Of a stretch of DNA of 63,787 bases, positions 43,673 to 53,057 are shown piece after piece. A model generated the notes under the pieces. That model made no database searches, was not told the DNA's origin, and worked only from the letters and a program-made list of their open reading frames with translations. The stretch's first letter is position 1. The number at the start of each line of letters is the position of its first letter. The DNA comes from DASUFE01 sp036274675 (GTDB lineage Bacteria > Pseudomonadota > Gammaproteobacteria > HTCC5015), in NCBI GenBank assembly GCA_036274675.1, contig DASUFE010000012.1, positions 1 to 63,787 on the forward strand. The letters are read 5' to 3'. The position numbers and the translations under genes were made by a program.

Positions 43673-44065
43673 TTAGTGGGTTGAAACGCGTGGACCCCGC
43701 TGACGCCGCCCCTGCTCGGCATGGGTCTTGAAAAAATCCGCCAGCAGCATCCGGCATTCATCCGCGGCGTGACGGCAGGCTTCGGCGCAATGCCGGCAGT
43801 GGTTCATCTCGTGCTGCGAACACTCCTGAGCGCAGGTATCACAGACCTGGGCGCAGATCTCCCATATCACGTCGACCATTTCGCTGTCGCGCGCCATATA
43901 GGCCGCGGCAAGCCGGCAAATTTGCGCGCAGTCTGTATCAAGGCGCACGCAACGCGTCATTTTCGCCAGATTCGGTTCGGCGAGGCAGGCCATTGCGCAA
44001 CGATCGCATGCATCCGCGCACTCATAACATGCCTCAATGCAGGATCTGTATTGCTGATTGACCAT
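43673..44065 (-). CDS. Four-helix-bundle Cys-rich protein, DUF326 family
   Basis: A 130-residue protein with 17 Cys in a repeated pattern: CIEACYECADACDRCAMACL, CVRLDTDCAQICRLAAAYMA, ICAQVCDTCAQECSQHEMNHCRHCAEACRHAADEC. DUF326 proteins form four-helix bundles, and related Csp proteins store Cu(I) on inward-facing Cys. No signal peptide is visible, so it would be cytosolic. The start is ATG 44065; the frame to 44251 is unlike the family. The run of His and Cys near the C-terminus supports metal binding; copper is an inference. Confidence 0.88.
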   Translation of the reverse strand: MVNQQYRSCIEACYECADACDRCAMACLAEPNLAKMTRCVRLDTDCAQICRLAAAYMARDSEMVDVIWEICAQVCDTCAQECSQHEMNHCRHCAEACRHAADECRMLLADFFKTHAEQGRRQRGPRVSTH

Positions 44066-44257
44066 GTGGGTACCAAAAACCTCTAAATCGTAATTTAAAT
44101 ACTCGCTATTGAAAGCAGCGAGCGGCGCGAATAGTGATGCTATCTTTGCACATCCGCTGTAGATGGAAAATCGTCGTTGATACCTACCATTGTATTGAGG
44201 AGAAATACGCACTAGCGGATGCGTGTAAGGGAGAGCGTTAGCCGGAAGCAAGAGATT

Positions 44258-45955
44258 TTAACGCGATAGTGGTTTATCCGATCCGATAGCCACCCGCGCC
44301 AGTCCTTCTCCACGCGGATCAGAAGCCGAGGTCAGGATATTTTTTGCAGTATCCAGTATGACCACCTGCATATTGCCGTAAGGATGCAGCGAGGGAACCA
44401 ATGGATGACCGAAAGCCCGTAATGCTTGTTCAATCGGGGGAGTAAAAGCGGTTGCTTCGTAGAGGATATGGTCCGGAATAAATTGATGGTGAAAGCGCGG
44501 CAGCTCCGTCATCCGGTCTGCGGCAGCGCCCTCGTGAAAGGCCAGCGCTGACAGCAGCACCATACTGATGATCCGGCTGCCGCCGGGCGTTCCCAGCACG
44601 GCGACACGGCCGTCCTGCTCCAGAAAGGCGGGCGTCATGCTGGACAACATACGCTTGCCGGGTTCGATGCGGTTGGGATTATCCGCCCCGGCGATCAAGC
44701 CATACCCGTTGGGTACGCCCGGGGCCGCCGCAAAATCGTCCATCTCGTTGTTCAGCAGCACGCCGGTCCCAGTCGCCACGAAACCGGAACCGAAAGCAAA
44801 ATTGATCGACAAGGTCGCGCCAACCCGGTTACCCATGTCGTCGATAATGGAAAAATGCGTGGTGTCATTGCCGGCGGCCTCGACAGGAGCGCCGGGGAGG
44901 GCCGCGCTCGGGGTGGCGCGGTCGAGACGTATGCTTGCCGCCAGCCCTGCGGCGTAAAACGGGTGCAGCAACTTCTCCAGCGGCAACTTGACGAAATCCG
45001 GATCGCCCAGATATTCCGCACGGTCGCGATAGGCCCTGCGCATCGCCTCTACAATAAGGTGGACATGTTGAGGTTCCGGCAGGCGCGATAGTTCGAAATT
45101 GCCCAGGATATTGAGCGTGGTGAGCAGTACGACCCCGCCCGAAGACGGCGGCGGCGCGGTCGTGATTCTCATGCCGCGATATTCGCCGCGCAGCGGCGCG
45201 CGCTCCAGCACGCGGTAATCCTCCAGATCCCGGGCCCGCCAGATGCCGCCTCCGGCGCGCACCGCGTCCAGCAGGCGGCGCGCGGTCTTGCCGCGATAAA
45301 ATCCGGCGGCCCCGTCGGCGGCGATCTCCTCCAATGTACCGGCAAGTTCAGGCTGACGCAGTCGATATCCCGGCGACGGTGCGGCGTTCTCCCGCAGAAA
45401 GATGGCGGCCGTCTGCGGATAGCCGCGCAACAACTCCAGCCGCATGCGGATCGCTTCACAATAATGTTCGCTCACCTCAAAACCCTCGCGCGCGTAGCGG
45501 ATCGCCGGCGCGAGGCTGCGACTCAAGGGTAACCGGCCGTAGCGGTTCGCCAATTCCGCCAACGCGGCAGGCGTGCCTGGGATACCGGCGGCAAGCGGTC
45601 CTTGCAATGATTTGCCGGGAATGACGGCGCCCTTACGGTCCAGGTACATGTCCGTGGTCGCCTTGCCGGGCGCGGTCTCGCGCGCGTCCAGCATGACCTC
45701 GAAACCGTCCTGGGCCCGATGCAGCAAAAAGAAGCCGCCGCCGCCGAGGCCCGAACCATAAGGCTCGACCACGGCCAGGGCAGCGGCCACGGCGACCGCG
45801 GCATCGAAAGCATTGCCTCCCGCACGGAGTATTTCAAAACCCGCCTCCGTCGCCAGCGGGTGAGCGCTCGCGATCGCGGCCGTGCCGGCGGCATGCGCCG
45901 GGACGAGATGCAATACGATGAGGCAGACGAGCAGGCAGCGGCGAACGAATATCAC
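44258..45955 (-). CDS. ggt: Gamma-glutamyltransferase
   Basis: Ggt is a periplasmic Ntn-hydrolase that cleaves gamma-glutamyl bonds of glutathione. The 565-residue precursor begins with a signal peptide (VRRCLLVCLIVLHLVPAHAAG). Blocks are HPLATEAGFEILRAGGNAFDAAVAVAAALAVVEPYGSGLGGGGF, LDARETAPG, PPPSSGGVVLLTTLNIL, the autocleavage site NDTTHFSIID with the nucleophilic Thr, and SSMTPAF with GTPGGSRIISMVL. ATGA overlap with the coaD stop implies coupling. Confidence 0.96.
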   Translation of the reverse strand: MIFVRRCLLVCLIVLHLVPAHAAGTAAIASAHPLATEAGFEILRAGGNAFDAAVAVAAALAVVEPYGSGLGGGGFFLLHRAQDGFEVMLDARETAPGKATTDMYLDRKGAVIPGKSLQGPLAAGIPGTPAALAELANRYGRLPLSRSLAPAIRYAREGFEVSEHYCEAIRMRLELLRGYPQTAAIFLRENAAPSPGYRLRQPELAGTLEEIAADGAAGFYRGKTARRLLDAVRAGGGIWRARDLEDYRVLERAPLRGEYRGMRITTAPPPSSGGVVLLTTLNILGNFELSRLPEPQHVHLIVEAMRRAYRDRAEYLGDPDFVKLPLEKLLHPFYAAGLAASIRLDRATPSAALPGAPVEAAGNDTTHFSIIDDMGNRVGATLSINFAFGSGFVATGTGVLLNNEMDDFAAAPGVPNGYGLIAGADNPNRIEPGKRMLSSMTPAFLEQDGRVAVLGTPGGSRIISMVLLSALAFHEGAAADRMTELPRFHHQFIPDHILYEATAFTPPIEQALRAFGHPLVPSLHPYGNMQVVILDTAKNILTSASDPRGEGLARVAIGSDKPLSR

Positions 45956-46434
45956 TTGGCGAATTTTTTCCGCAAGGCCCGGCTGACGGCCGGGTGCGTG
46001 AACCTTGAAACATCGCCGCCATGGCGCGCGATATCCTTGATCAGGGTAGAGGAAAGAAAGGTGTATTCAAGGTCGGGGCTGAGGTAGACCGTCTCGATCT
46101 CCGGCCGCATGCTGCGGTTCATCCCCGCGAGCTGCACTTCGTATTCGAAATCGGAGACCGCGCGCAGGCCGCGCACGATGACATCCGCGCCGATCTCGGC
46201 CGCGAAATCCACCATCAACGTCCTGAAGCCCTGCACTTCCACTCTTTCGAATTCCGCCAGCACCGTTTTCGCCAGCTCGATCCGCTCGTCCAGCGCGAAC
46301 AGCGGCTGCTTGGCGGCACTGGCGGCGACCGCGACGACGACCCGATCGAACAGGCGCGTCGCGCGCCGCACCAGATCGACATGACCATTGGTAACGGGGT
46401 CAAAAGTGCCTGGGTAGATTGCTGTGATCGGCAT
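45952..46434 (-). CDS. coaD: Phosphopantetheine adenylyltransferase CoaD
   Basis: CoaD transfers AMP to 4'-phosphopantetheine in coenzyme A synthesis. The 160-residue product matches family length. Motifs are AIYPGTFDPVTNGHVDLVRRA (with the TxGH nucleotide-binding site), GADVIVRGLRAVSDFEYEVQLAGMNR, and LSPDLEYTFLSSTLIKDIARHGGDVSRF. Start ATG 46434 is used instead of 46452, giving MPITAIYPG. The stop overlaps the ggt start. rsmD lies upstream, the common rsmD-coaD order. Confidence 0.97.
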   Translation of the reverse strand: MPITAIYPGTFDPVTNGHVDLVRRATRLFDRVVVAVAASAAKQPLFALDERIELAKTVLAEFERVEVQGFRTLMVDFAAEIGADVIVRGLRAVSDFEYEVQLAGMNRSMRPEIETVYLSPDLEYTFLSSTLIKDIARHGGDVSRFTHPAVSRALRKKFAK

Positions 46435-46519
46435 GAAGGTAGATTGCCGCAAGAGACCGCCGGTTACAAGAACCAGCCTCGAAATTAATGAAGCGCCCCG
46501 TTTAACAAAAGGCTTTTAC

Positions 46520-47095
46520 CTAGAGGCTTCCCTCATACTGCGCCAGCCCGTAGGCGACATCGCCTGACTGTTTCTGCCGCAACCATGTCAGCTGCGGCGG
46601 CAGTTCGGGCAGGCCCTCCGCGCGTCTTGCTTCCAGGTAGACGGAGGCGCCCGGCCGCAGCAGGCGCTGTTCCACCAGCAGGGCACAGCAGTGAGCCGAC
46701 AGGTCGGACTCGAAAGGCGGATCCAGGAATACGATATCGAAGGTGTCGGCCGACTGCCGCAGGTAATTTTCGGCCCGCTCCTGCAGCAGTTTCACCTGAA
46801 CGGCTTTGAGCGCGGCCTGCTGCGACTGCAGTTGCCGGACCACGGCGGCAGCGGCATCGAGCATGACGACTTCCGCGGCGCCGCGCGATGCGGCCTCGAA
46901 ACCGAGCGCGCCGCTGCCCGCGAAAGCGTCCAGACAGATGCTGCCTGGAAGCCGCGGCTGCAACCAGTTGAACAGGGTCTCGCGCACCAGGTCCTTGGTC
47001 GGACGCAACTGCGGGCTGTCGATGAATTCCACAATGCGGCCGCGCCACTCGCCACCGATGATACGTAAGCGATTGCTTTTACCCCTCAGCACCAC
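46520..47095 (-). CDS. rsmD: 16S rRNA (guanine-966-N2)-methyltransferase RsmD
   Basis: RsmD methylates G966 of 16S rRNA. The 191 residues include RIIGGEWRGRIVEF, RPTKDLVRETLFNWLQP, SAM motif I CLDAFAGSGALGFEAASRG, and the catalytic DIVFLDPPFE. The start is a GTG at 47095, nine bases after the stop of the M16 gene. Co-transcription from the M16 genes through rsmD toward coaD-ggt is likely. Confidence 0.96.
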   Translation of the reverse strand: MVLRGKSNRLRIIGGEWRGRIVEFIDSPQLRPTKDLVRETLFNWLQPRLPGSICLDAFAGSGALGFEAASRGAAEVVMLDAAAAVVRQLQSQQAALKAVQVKLLQERAENYLRQSADTFDIVFLDPPFESDLSAHCCALLVEQRLLRPGASVYLEARRAEGLPELPPQLTWLRQKQSGDVAYGLAQYEGSL

Positions 47096-47104
47096 TGCGC
47101 GTTC

Positions 47105-48400
47105 TCAGCCGCCGCCGACCGTTATTGTCACCATGCGTGAGGCGTCCAGACGGCGACGGAACGCGTCATGTATCGACTCGACGGTCACCGCGCGTACGCG
47201 GTCGTTGAAGGTGTCGAGATAATCGAGCGGCAGCCCGTAGAAAGCGAGCACGGCAAGCTGCTCAACCAGCTTCTTATTGCTGTCGATGCGCAGCGCAAAC
47301 CCGCCGGTAATATTCTGCACCGCCTTTTGCAGTTCTTCCGCGGTCGGACCTTCCTCGATGAAGCGTTTTATGTCGGCATTCATGAGCCCGAGCGCATTGG
47401 CCGCCTGTTCATTGCGGGTCTGCATGCCGGCGATAAACGGACCGGGGCGCGCCATCGCCAGAAAATAACTGTACACACTGTAGGCCAGCCCGCGCTTCTC
47501 GCGGATATCGTCCATCAGTCGCGATTCGAAGCCGCTGCCGCCGAGAATATGGTTGCCCACATACAAGGGGAAATAATCCGGATCGTCGCGGGTAACTCCC
47601 GGCTGCCCGACCAGTACGTGAGTCTGCACCGTCGGCATGTCGATGTGTTGCCGCAGCGCCTGTGTCAGCGGGGTCACCTCGGGAATCGGGGCGGGCGCTT
47701 CGCCTGCCGGCAAGGCCCCGATCAAATTCTTCACCAGTTCGCGCGCACCGCTTTCTTGCATATCGCCAACCACGGCTACCACGGCGTTTTGCGCCACGTA
47801 ATACCGGCGGTAGAAATCAACGATCTGCTCGCGGGTGAGCGCGCTGACGCTCTCCGGAGTTCCCTGGGCAGGGCTGCCATAAGGGTGCGCGCCGTAGAGC
47901 AGTTTGTAAAAGGCCTCTTCGGCGACTTCTTCCGGTTGCTGTTTTTTGAATTCGAGCGTGGTCAGAAGCTGCTTGCGTTCGCGCTCCAGATCGGCCGCGG
48001 GGAAAGTCGGTTGCGTCAGCACCGCTCGCATCACCTCGGTCATGACTTCCAGTTTGTCCGGGTCGCTCAGACTGCGCATGGACACGATCGCCATGTCGCG
48101 CAACGACTCCGTGCCGGCCGCCGCGCCTACGGACTCCAGGCGTAACGCAATGGTATCGGCATTCATCCCCCCGGCACCGGACATCAGCAGGCTGTTGGAC
48201 AAGGTGGCGAGGCCGGGCTTGTCCCCGTCGCGGGCGGCGCCGGCGGAAAAGACAATGCGCACGTCCACGATCGGCAGTTCGTGCGCCTCTATGAACAGCA
48301 CCCGAGCTCCGTTTTCCGTCCAGGATCCGATCTTCGGAACAGCGAATGCCGGAACCTCCACCACTAAGAACAGCAGGATTATGTACAAGCCGCGCATCAT
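47105..48400 (-). CDS. M16-family protein lacking the zinc motif
   Basis: A 431-residue exported protein (signal peptide MMRGLYIILLFLVVEVPAFA) with the M16 fold. At the position of the HxxEH zinc motif it has LATLSNSLLMSGAGGMN, so the metal ligands are missing. It otherwise aligns: GARVLFIEAHELPIVDVRIVFSAGAARD, FKKQQPEEVAEEAFYKLLYGAHPYG, GVTRDDPDYFPLYVGNHILGGSGFESRLMDDIREKRGLAYSVYSYF. It likely forms a heterodimer with the catalytic M16 protein encoded just upstream, with an ATGA-type overlap. Confidence 0.93.
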   Translation of the reverse strand: MMRGLYIILLFLVVEVPAFAVPKIGSWTENGARVLFIEAHELPIVDVRIVFSAGAARDGDKPGLATLSNSLLMSGAGGMNADTIALRLESVGAAAGTESLRDMAIVSMRSLSDPDKLEVMTEVMRAVLTQPTFPAADLERERKQLLTTLEFKKQQPEEVAEEAFYKLLYGAHPYGSPAQGTPESVSALTREQIVDFYRRYYVAQNAVVAVVGDMQESGARELVKNLIGALPAGEAPAPIPEVTPLTQALRQHIDMPTVQTHVLVGQPGVTRDDPDYFPLYVGNHILGGSGFESRLMDDIREKRGLAYSVYSYFLAMARPGPFIAGMQTRNEQAANALGLMNADIKRFIEEGPTAEELQKAVQNITGGFALRIDSNKKLVEQLAVLAFYGLPLDYLDTFNDRVRAVTVESIHDAFRRRLDASRMVTITVGGG

Positions 48401-49791
48401 CGTGCCGCTCCTTTCGCATTTGCGCTCTGAGATATCTTTGCGTTGGCATCCTGGGGTATCAATACCGCCACCGTGAGCCGTTCAGGCGTCAGATATTTGC
48501 GGGCCACCGCCTGGATCTGCTGGGGCGTCACCTGCTCGACGCGGTTTATATATTCCTGCTGCACTTGCCAGCCCACGCCGGTTGTCTCCAGCGTGCCGAG
48601 TTCCATCGCCTGGTAAAATACCGAATCGCGCTGATAGACATCGGAGGCGACCACCTGCGCGCGCACGGTCGACAGTTCCGTTTCGCTGACGGGTTCCTGC
48701 TGCAGACGCGCCACCTCTTCCTTCAGCGCTTCGATCAACTGTTCGGTGGTGACGCCGGCGACCGGAACCGCGTTCAAGCTGAGAAACCCGTCCAGGCGCT
48801 GGATCAGGTCATAACTCGCGCCGGCGCTGGCGGCAAGTTGCTTGCCGCGCAACAGATCCCGGCTCAGGCGCGCGCTGGAACCCCCGTCCAGCACGCCGGA
48901 GAGGACTTCCAGGGCGTAGGCTTCATCCCGGTCCCCGGCAGTCATCAGGGACGGCACCTTGTAGCCCATCAACACATAGGGCAGCTTCGCCGGCGCCTTG
49001 ACCTCGACATAGCGGGGTTCGGTCTGCGCGTCGGCCGGTTGCGACGGCGCGGGCGTGATATCGGAAGACGGTTGCAGCGGCCCGAAATATTTTTCAGCCA
49101 GTTCATGCACCGCCTCCGGCTCCACGTCGCCCACCACCACCAGCGTGGCGTTGTTCGGCGCATACCACCGCCGGTACCAGTCGCGCGCGGCCGCTGTGGT
49201 AAAGGACTGGATATCATCCATCCAGCCGATGACCGGATGATGATAAGGGCCCTCCGGATACGCGGTCGCCATGAATTTCTCCAGGGTCAGCGATTGCGGA
49301 TTGTCGTCGTAACGCCAGCGCCGCTCTTCCGCCACCACATCGCGCTCCTTCGTCAGCTCCTGCTCGTCGATAATCAGATCGCGCATGCGGTCGGCCTCAA
49401 GCTTGAAACACAGTTCGAGACGGTCGCTCGCGATGCGTTGAAAATAAGTCGTGTAGTCGTAACTGGTGAATGCGTTATCCTCGCCGCCGTTGGCGGCGAT
49501 GATCGCCGAGAACTCGGAAGGCTTGAGTTCGTCGGTGCCCTTAAACATCATGTGTTCCAGCATGTGGGAGATCCCGGTGATGCCGGCCGGCTCGTAGCCA
49601 GAACCCACCTTGTACCAGACCTGCGATACCACCACCGGCGAACGCCGGTCGGGTTGCACCAGTATTTTCAGACCGTTGTCGAGACGGTATTCGTAAACCT
49701 CCGCCGGCCGCTCGGCCAGCATGGCCCACAGCAACACGGCAACCGCCATCAAGCCCAGGACAATCCCTGCATTCCCTTTAGTTAACAGCAT
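48397..49791 (-). CDS. M16-family zinc metalloprotease, catalytic partner
   Basis: A 464-residue protease. An N-terminal hydrophobic anchor or signal (AGIVLGLMAVAVLLWAMLA) is followed by YRLDNGLKILVQPDRRSPVVVSQVWYKVGSGYEPAGITGISHMLEHMMFKGTD, which contains the inverted zinc motif HMLEH; the distal Glu should lie in the ELTKERDVVAEERRWR region. The C-terminal half is the usual second M16 repeat. It sits directly upstream of the zinc-less partner, an arrangement known in many proteobacteria, and diverges from ftsY. Confidence 0.95.
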   Translation of the reverse strand: MLLTKGNAGIVLGLMAVAVLLWAMLAERPAEVYEYRLDNGLKILVQPDRRSPVVVSQVWYKVGSGYEPAGITGISHMLEHMMFKGTDELKPSEFSAIIAANGGEDNAFTSYDYTTYFQRIASDRLELCFKLEADRMRDLIIDEQELTKERDVVAEERRWRYDDNPQSLTLEKFMATAYPEGPYHHPVIGWMDDIQSFTTAAARDWYRRWYAPNNATLVVVGDVEPEAVHELAEKYFGPLQPSSDITPAPSQPADAQTEPRYVEVKAPAKLPYVLMGYKVPSLMTAGDRDEAYALEVLSGVLDGGSSARLSRDLLRGKQLAASAGASYDLIQRLDGFLSLNAVPVAGVTTEQLIEALKEEVARLQQEPVSETELSTVRAQVVASDVYQRDSVFYQAMELGTLETTGVGWQVQQEYINRVEQVTPQQIQAVARKYLTPERLTVAVLIPQDANAKISQSANAKGAAR

Positions 49792-49900
49792 ACGCGCCGG
49801 TTATACCCCTACTTTAATGTGAGAGCTGGCGAATGATACGATACTGCGACCCGAATCGTAACCAGATGTTCATTGAACAGCCTCTCATCCCGACTTAAAC

Positions 49901-50866
49901 ATGGGCCTATTCGACAAATTCAGCCGCCAGCCGCAACCCGCCGCCGGGGAGCAACCGGCCAAAGCGCCTTCGTCCTGGGCACGCGGCCTTGCAAAGACCC
50001 GTGCCATACTGACCGCCGACGTCATGGATCTCATGCGTGGCCGCCTGACGCTCGATGAAAGCGTGCTGGAGGAACTCGAGACCCGGCTGCTGCTGGCCGA
50101 TGCGGGGATCGAAGCCACCGAGATCATCCTGAGTAAACTGCGCGAAGCCTTCACGCTGGGCGTTGTCGGCAGCAGCGCCGCGCTGATGGCGCGACTGAAA
50201 CAGATCATGCTCGAACTGCTGGGACCGGACCCGTCAGTTGTACTGTCACCGCAACGCCCGCACAGCATTCTCATCGTCGGAGTGAACGGCAGCGGCAAGA
50301 CAACAACGCTCGCCAAACTGGCGCAACGTTACCGCGATTCCGGACATTCAGTGCTGCTGGCCGCGGGCGATACCTTCCGCGCCGCCGCGATCGACCAGCT
50401 CAAGGTCTGGGCCGAACGCAGCGGCGTGCCCGTTGTGGCGCAGGGCCCGGGGGCGGACCCGGCCGCCGTGGTGTACGACGGGCTACAGGCGGCGCGCACC
50501 CGCGGCCTCGATGTGCTGATCGCGGATACCGCCGGGCGCCTGCATACCCAGAGCGGCTTGATGGACGAGCTGAAAAAAATCAAGCGCGTCATGCAGAAAC
50601 TCGACGCGGATGCGCCGCGGCAGACCCTGCTGGTGATCGACGCGGGGATCGGCCAGAACGCCTTGCAGCAGGCACGGCAGTTTCACGAGGCGGTCGGCGT
50701 AACCGGCCTGATCCTGACCAAAATGGACGGCACCGCCAAGGGCGGCATCGTGTTCGCGATCCGGCAGCAGCTCAAGCTGCCCGTGCTGTACGTCGGCACG
50801 GGCGAAGGCATCGAGGATCTGCAGGTGTTCTCGGCCAAATCCTTTGTGGATGCGTTGCTGGACTGA
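49901..50866 (+). CDS. ftsY: Signal recognition particle receptor FtsY
   Basis: FtsY docks SRP-ribosome complexes at the membrane. The 321-residue form has a short N-terminus without the long acidic A domain of E. coli. The NG domain shows VGVNGSGKTTTLAKLAQRY (G1), GDTFRAAAIDQLKVW, IADTAGRLHTQSGLMDEL, and LILTKMDGTAKGG (G4 region). One deviation: the motif usually ending TGQNA reads VIDAGIGQNALQQA, with Ile where Thr is normal. ftsE follows after 15 bp. Confidence 0.97.
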   Translation: MGLFDKFSRQPQPAAGEQPAKAPSSWARGLAKTRAILTADVMDLMRGRLTLDESVLEELETRLLLADAGIEATEIILSKLREAFTLGVVGSSAALMARLKQIMLELLGPDPSVVLSPQRPHSILIVGVNGSGKTTTLAKLAQRYRDSGHSVLLAAGDTFRAAAIDQLKVWAERSGVPVVAQGPGADPAAVVYDGLQAARTRGLDVLIADTAGRLHTQSGLMDELKKIKRVMQKLDADAPRQTLLVIDAGIGQNALQQARQFHEAVGVTGLILTKMDGTAKGGIVFAIRQQLKLPVLYVGTGEGIEDLQVFSAKSFVDALLD

Positions 50867-50881
50867 GCATAAAATGTGCAA

Positions 50882-51556
<675 letters not shown>

Positions 51557-51557
51557 C

Positions 51558-52511
51558 ATGGAACAGCGCACTTCAAAGCCCGAATTCGGCACCCGCCTCT
51601 CCGCCTGGGGCGTCAATCACCTGCACGTATTTTTCAGCAGCCTCGGGCGCATCTGGCGCGCGCCGGTGGCGAGCCTGATGACGGTATCAGTGCTGGCGAT
51701 CGCGCTGGCGCTGCCCGCCGGCTTCTATCTGCTGCTGCGGAACGCGCAGCAGATCAGCGGCGGCTGGGACGGAGTGCCGCGCATCTCGCTGTATCTTAAA
51801 ACCGATACCAGCCCGCAGAACGTCGACCGCCTGGCGGAGAAATTGCGTCAATGGAAGGACGTTACCGACATTAAAGTGCTGCACAAGGACCAGGCGCTGC
51901 AAGAATTCAAAATGCTCTCCGGCTTCGGTGAAGCGCTGGACGCGCTCGATGAGAATCCGCTGCCGCCGGTCATCGTGATCGCGCCGCGTTACGACGCCGC
52001 CGAGCCGGGCAAGGTGGAGGCTCTGCTGGAAAAACTGCGTGCACTGCCGGAAGCGGATATCGTGCAGCTCGACCTGCAATGGGTGAAACGTCTCTACACC
52101 ATCATGAGCCTGGTACAGCGCGGCCTCTACATCATCGCCGCAATGCTAGGGCTGGCGGTGATCCTCATCATCGGCAACACCATACGCCTCGATATCCAGA
52201 ACCGCCGCAGCGAAATCCAGGTCAACAAGCTGATCGGCGCCACCGACGCCTTCATCCGCCGGCCCTTCCTTTACACTGGCTTCTGGTACGGGCTCCTCGG
52301 CGGCCTTGTCGCCTCCCTGCTGGTCGCCCTTGCCTTCGCTCTGCTGCAGGGACCCAGCAAGCGCCTCGCGGGTTTATACGAAAGCGGCTTCCAACTCACC
52401 GCCCTCGGCTTCGGCAATACTTTGGCTTTAATTGGACTGGCGATCGCCTTGGGCTATGCAGGAGCATGGCTCGCCGTGGGACGACACCTCAGGGAAATTG
52501 AACCAGGTTAG
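51558..52511 (+). CDS. ftsX: Cell-division protein FtsX
   Basis: The membrane subunit of FtsEX. The 317 residues have four transmembrane segments: one at about residues 40-65 (ASLMTVSVLAIALALPAGFYLLL) and three in the C-terminal half starting at GLYIIAAMLGLAVILIIGNTIRLDIQNRRSEIQVNKLIGATDAFIRRPFLYTG, an FtsX hallmark. The extracellular loop of about 100 residues would recruit EnvC-type activators. rpoH, a frequent next gene, is not present here; a cold-shock gene lies downstream on the opposite strand. Confidence 0.97.
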   Translation: MEQRTSKPEFGTRLSAWGVNHLHVFFSSLGRIWRAPVASLMTVSVLAIALALPAGFYLLLRNAQQISGGWDGVPRISLYLKTDTSPQNVDRLAEKLRQWKDVTDIKVLHKDQALQEFKMLSGFGEALDALDENPLPPVIVIAPRYDAAEPGKVEALLEKLRALPEADIVQLDLQWVKRLYTIMSLVQRGLYIIAAMLGLAVILIIGNTIRLDIQNRRSEIQVNKLIGATDAFIRRPFLYTGFWYGLLGGLVASLLVALAFALLQGPSKRLAGLYESGFQLTALGFGNTLALIGLAIALGYAGAWLAVGRHLREIEPG

Positions 52512-52841
52512 CTCCCTTCTGTAATGCTTTACAAAAAAGACGTTTCGACCTTCGGGCCCACCGAAGACTTGGTGCATTGCAGGGCAAAAAAGACAGGATA
52601 TCTTTTTTTAGCGATCAGGGGCACACTGGAGGCAAGGAGCGGAGACATGCGCGACAACAGGGCAAGCGCTTTTGGTTAATTTTGGCAAGACAAAAATAAC
52701 CCATCGCGCGGGGGCGGAACTCCGCTGAAAATTTTCAGCGAGCAGACGAAATCTTTTAAGAAATGTTCAGAGGTGTGCCTGGTAAGAAACCAGGCTTGCC
52801 GGCCATAACAGCCGGCAAGCACGGTACATCGATTCGATCGA
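52512..52841. other. 330-bp ftsX-csp convergent gap with repeat-like structures
   Basis: No full-length gene. It holds a mini-frame of ten codons after AAGGAGCGGAGAC at 52654-52686, the stem GGTTAATTTT/AAAATAACC at 52674-52702, a perfect 18-bp palindrome CGCTGAAAATTTTCAGCG at 52723-52740, and the hairpins downstream of the cold-shock gene. The string from 52640 to 52735 looks like the kind of intergenic repeat seen in many proteobacterial genomes. Confidence 0.55.
52778..52820 (-). terminator. Tandem hairpins after the cold-shock gene
   Basis: GCTTGCCGGC pairs with GCCGGCAAGC across seven bases (52794-52820), and CCTGGT/ACCAGG form a second stem at 52778-52794. No U-tract is present, so this is a probable rather than a certain transcript end for the minus-strand gene. 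Confidence 0.6.
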
Positions 52842-53057
52842 TCAGGCGGGAATCACATTCTCCGCTTGCGGCCCTTTCGGTCCCTGTGTGATCCGCATGG
52901 TAACCCGCTGGCCCTCGGTCAGCGTTTTGCGTCCGTAGCCTCCGCCGGTGATTGCGCTGTGGTGCACAAACGCATCCTTACCGTTCTCCTGCGAAATAAA
53001 ACCAAATCCTTTCTCATCGTTGAACCATTTAACGGTTCCGGTAACTTGACCTGACAT
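52842..53057 (-). CDS. Cold-shock-domain protein, CspA family
   Basis: A 71-residue single cold-shock domain. RNP1 is KGFGFISQ and RNP2 is VFVHHSAI-like (DAFVHHSAI), with the start GQVTGTVKWFNDEKGFG. Such proteins bind single-stranded RNA/DNA and melt secondary structure. The GAGG ribosome-binding site is in an A/T-rich leader (TTTACGAGGTTAATAGTTAAT). The 390 bp upstream could hold a long cold-responsive leader. Confidence 0.96.
   Translation of the reverse strand: MSGQVTGTVKWFNDEKGFGFISQENGKDAFVHHSAITGGGYGRKTLTEGQRVTMRITQGPKGPQAENVIPA

Noticed and set aside
48346..49785. 479-residue plus-strand frame opposite the M16 genes
   Set aside because: Shadow frame; the minus-strand genes carry the zinc motif and the M16 repeats.
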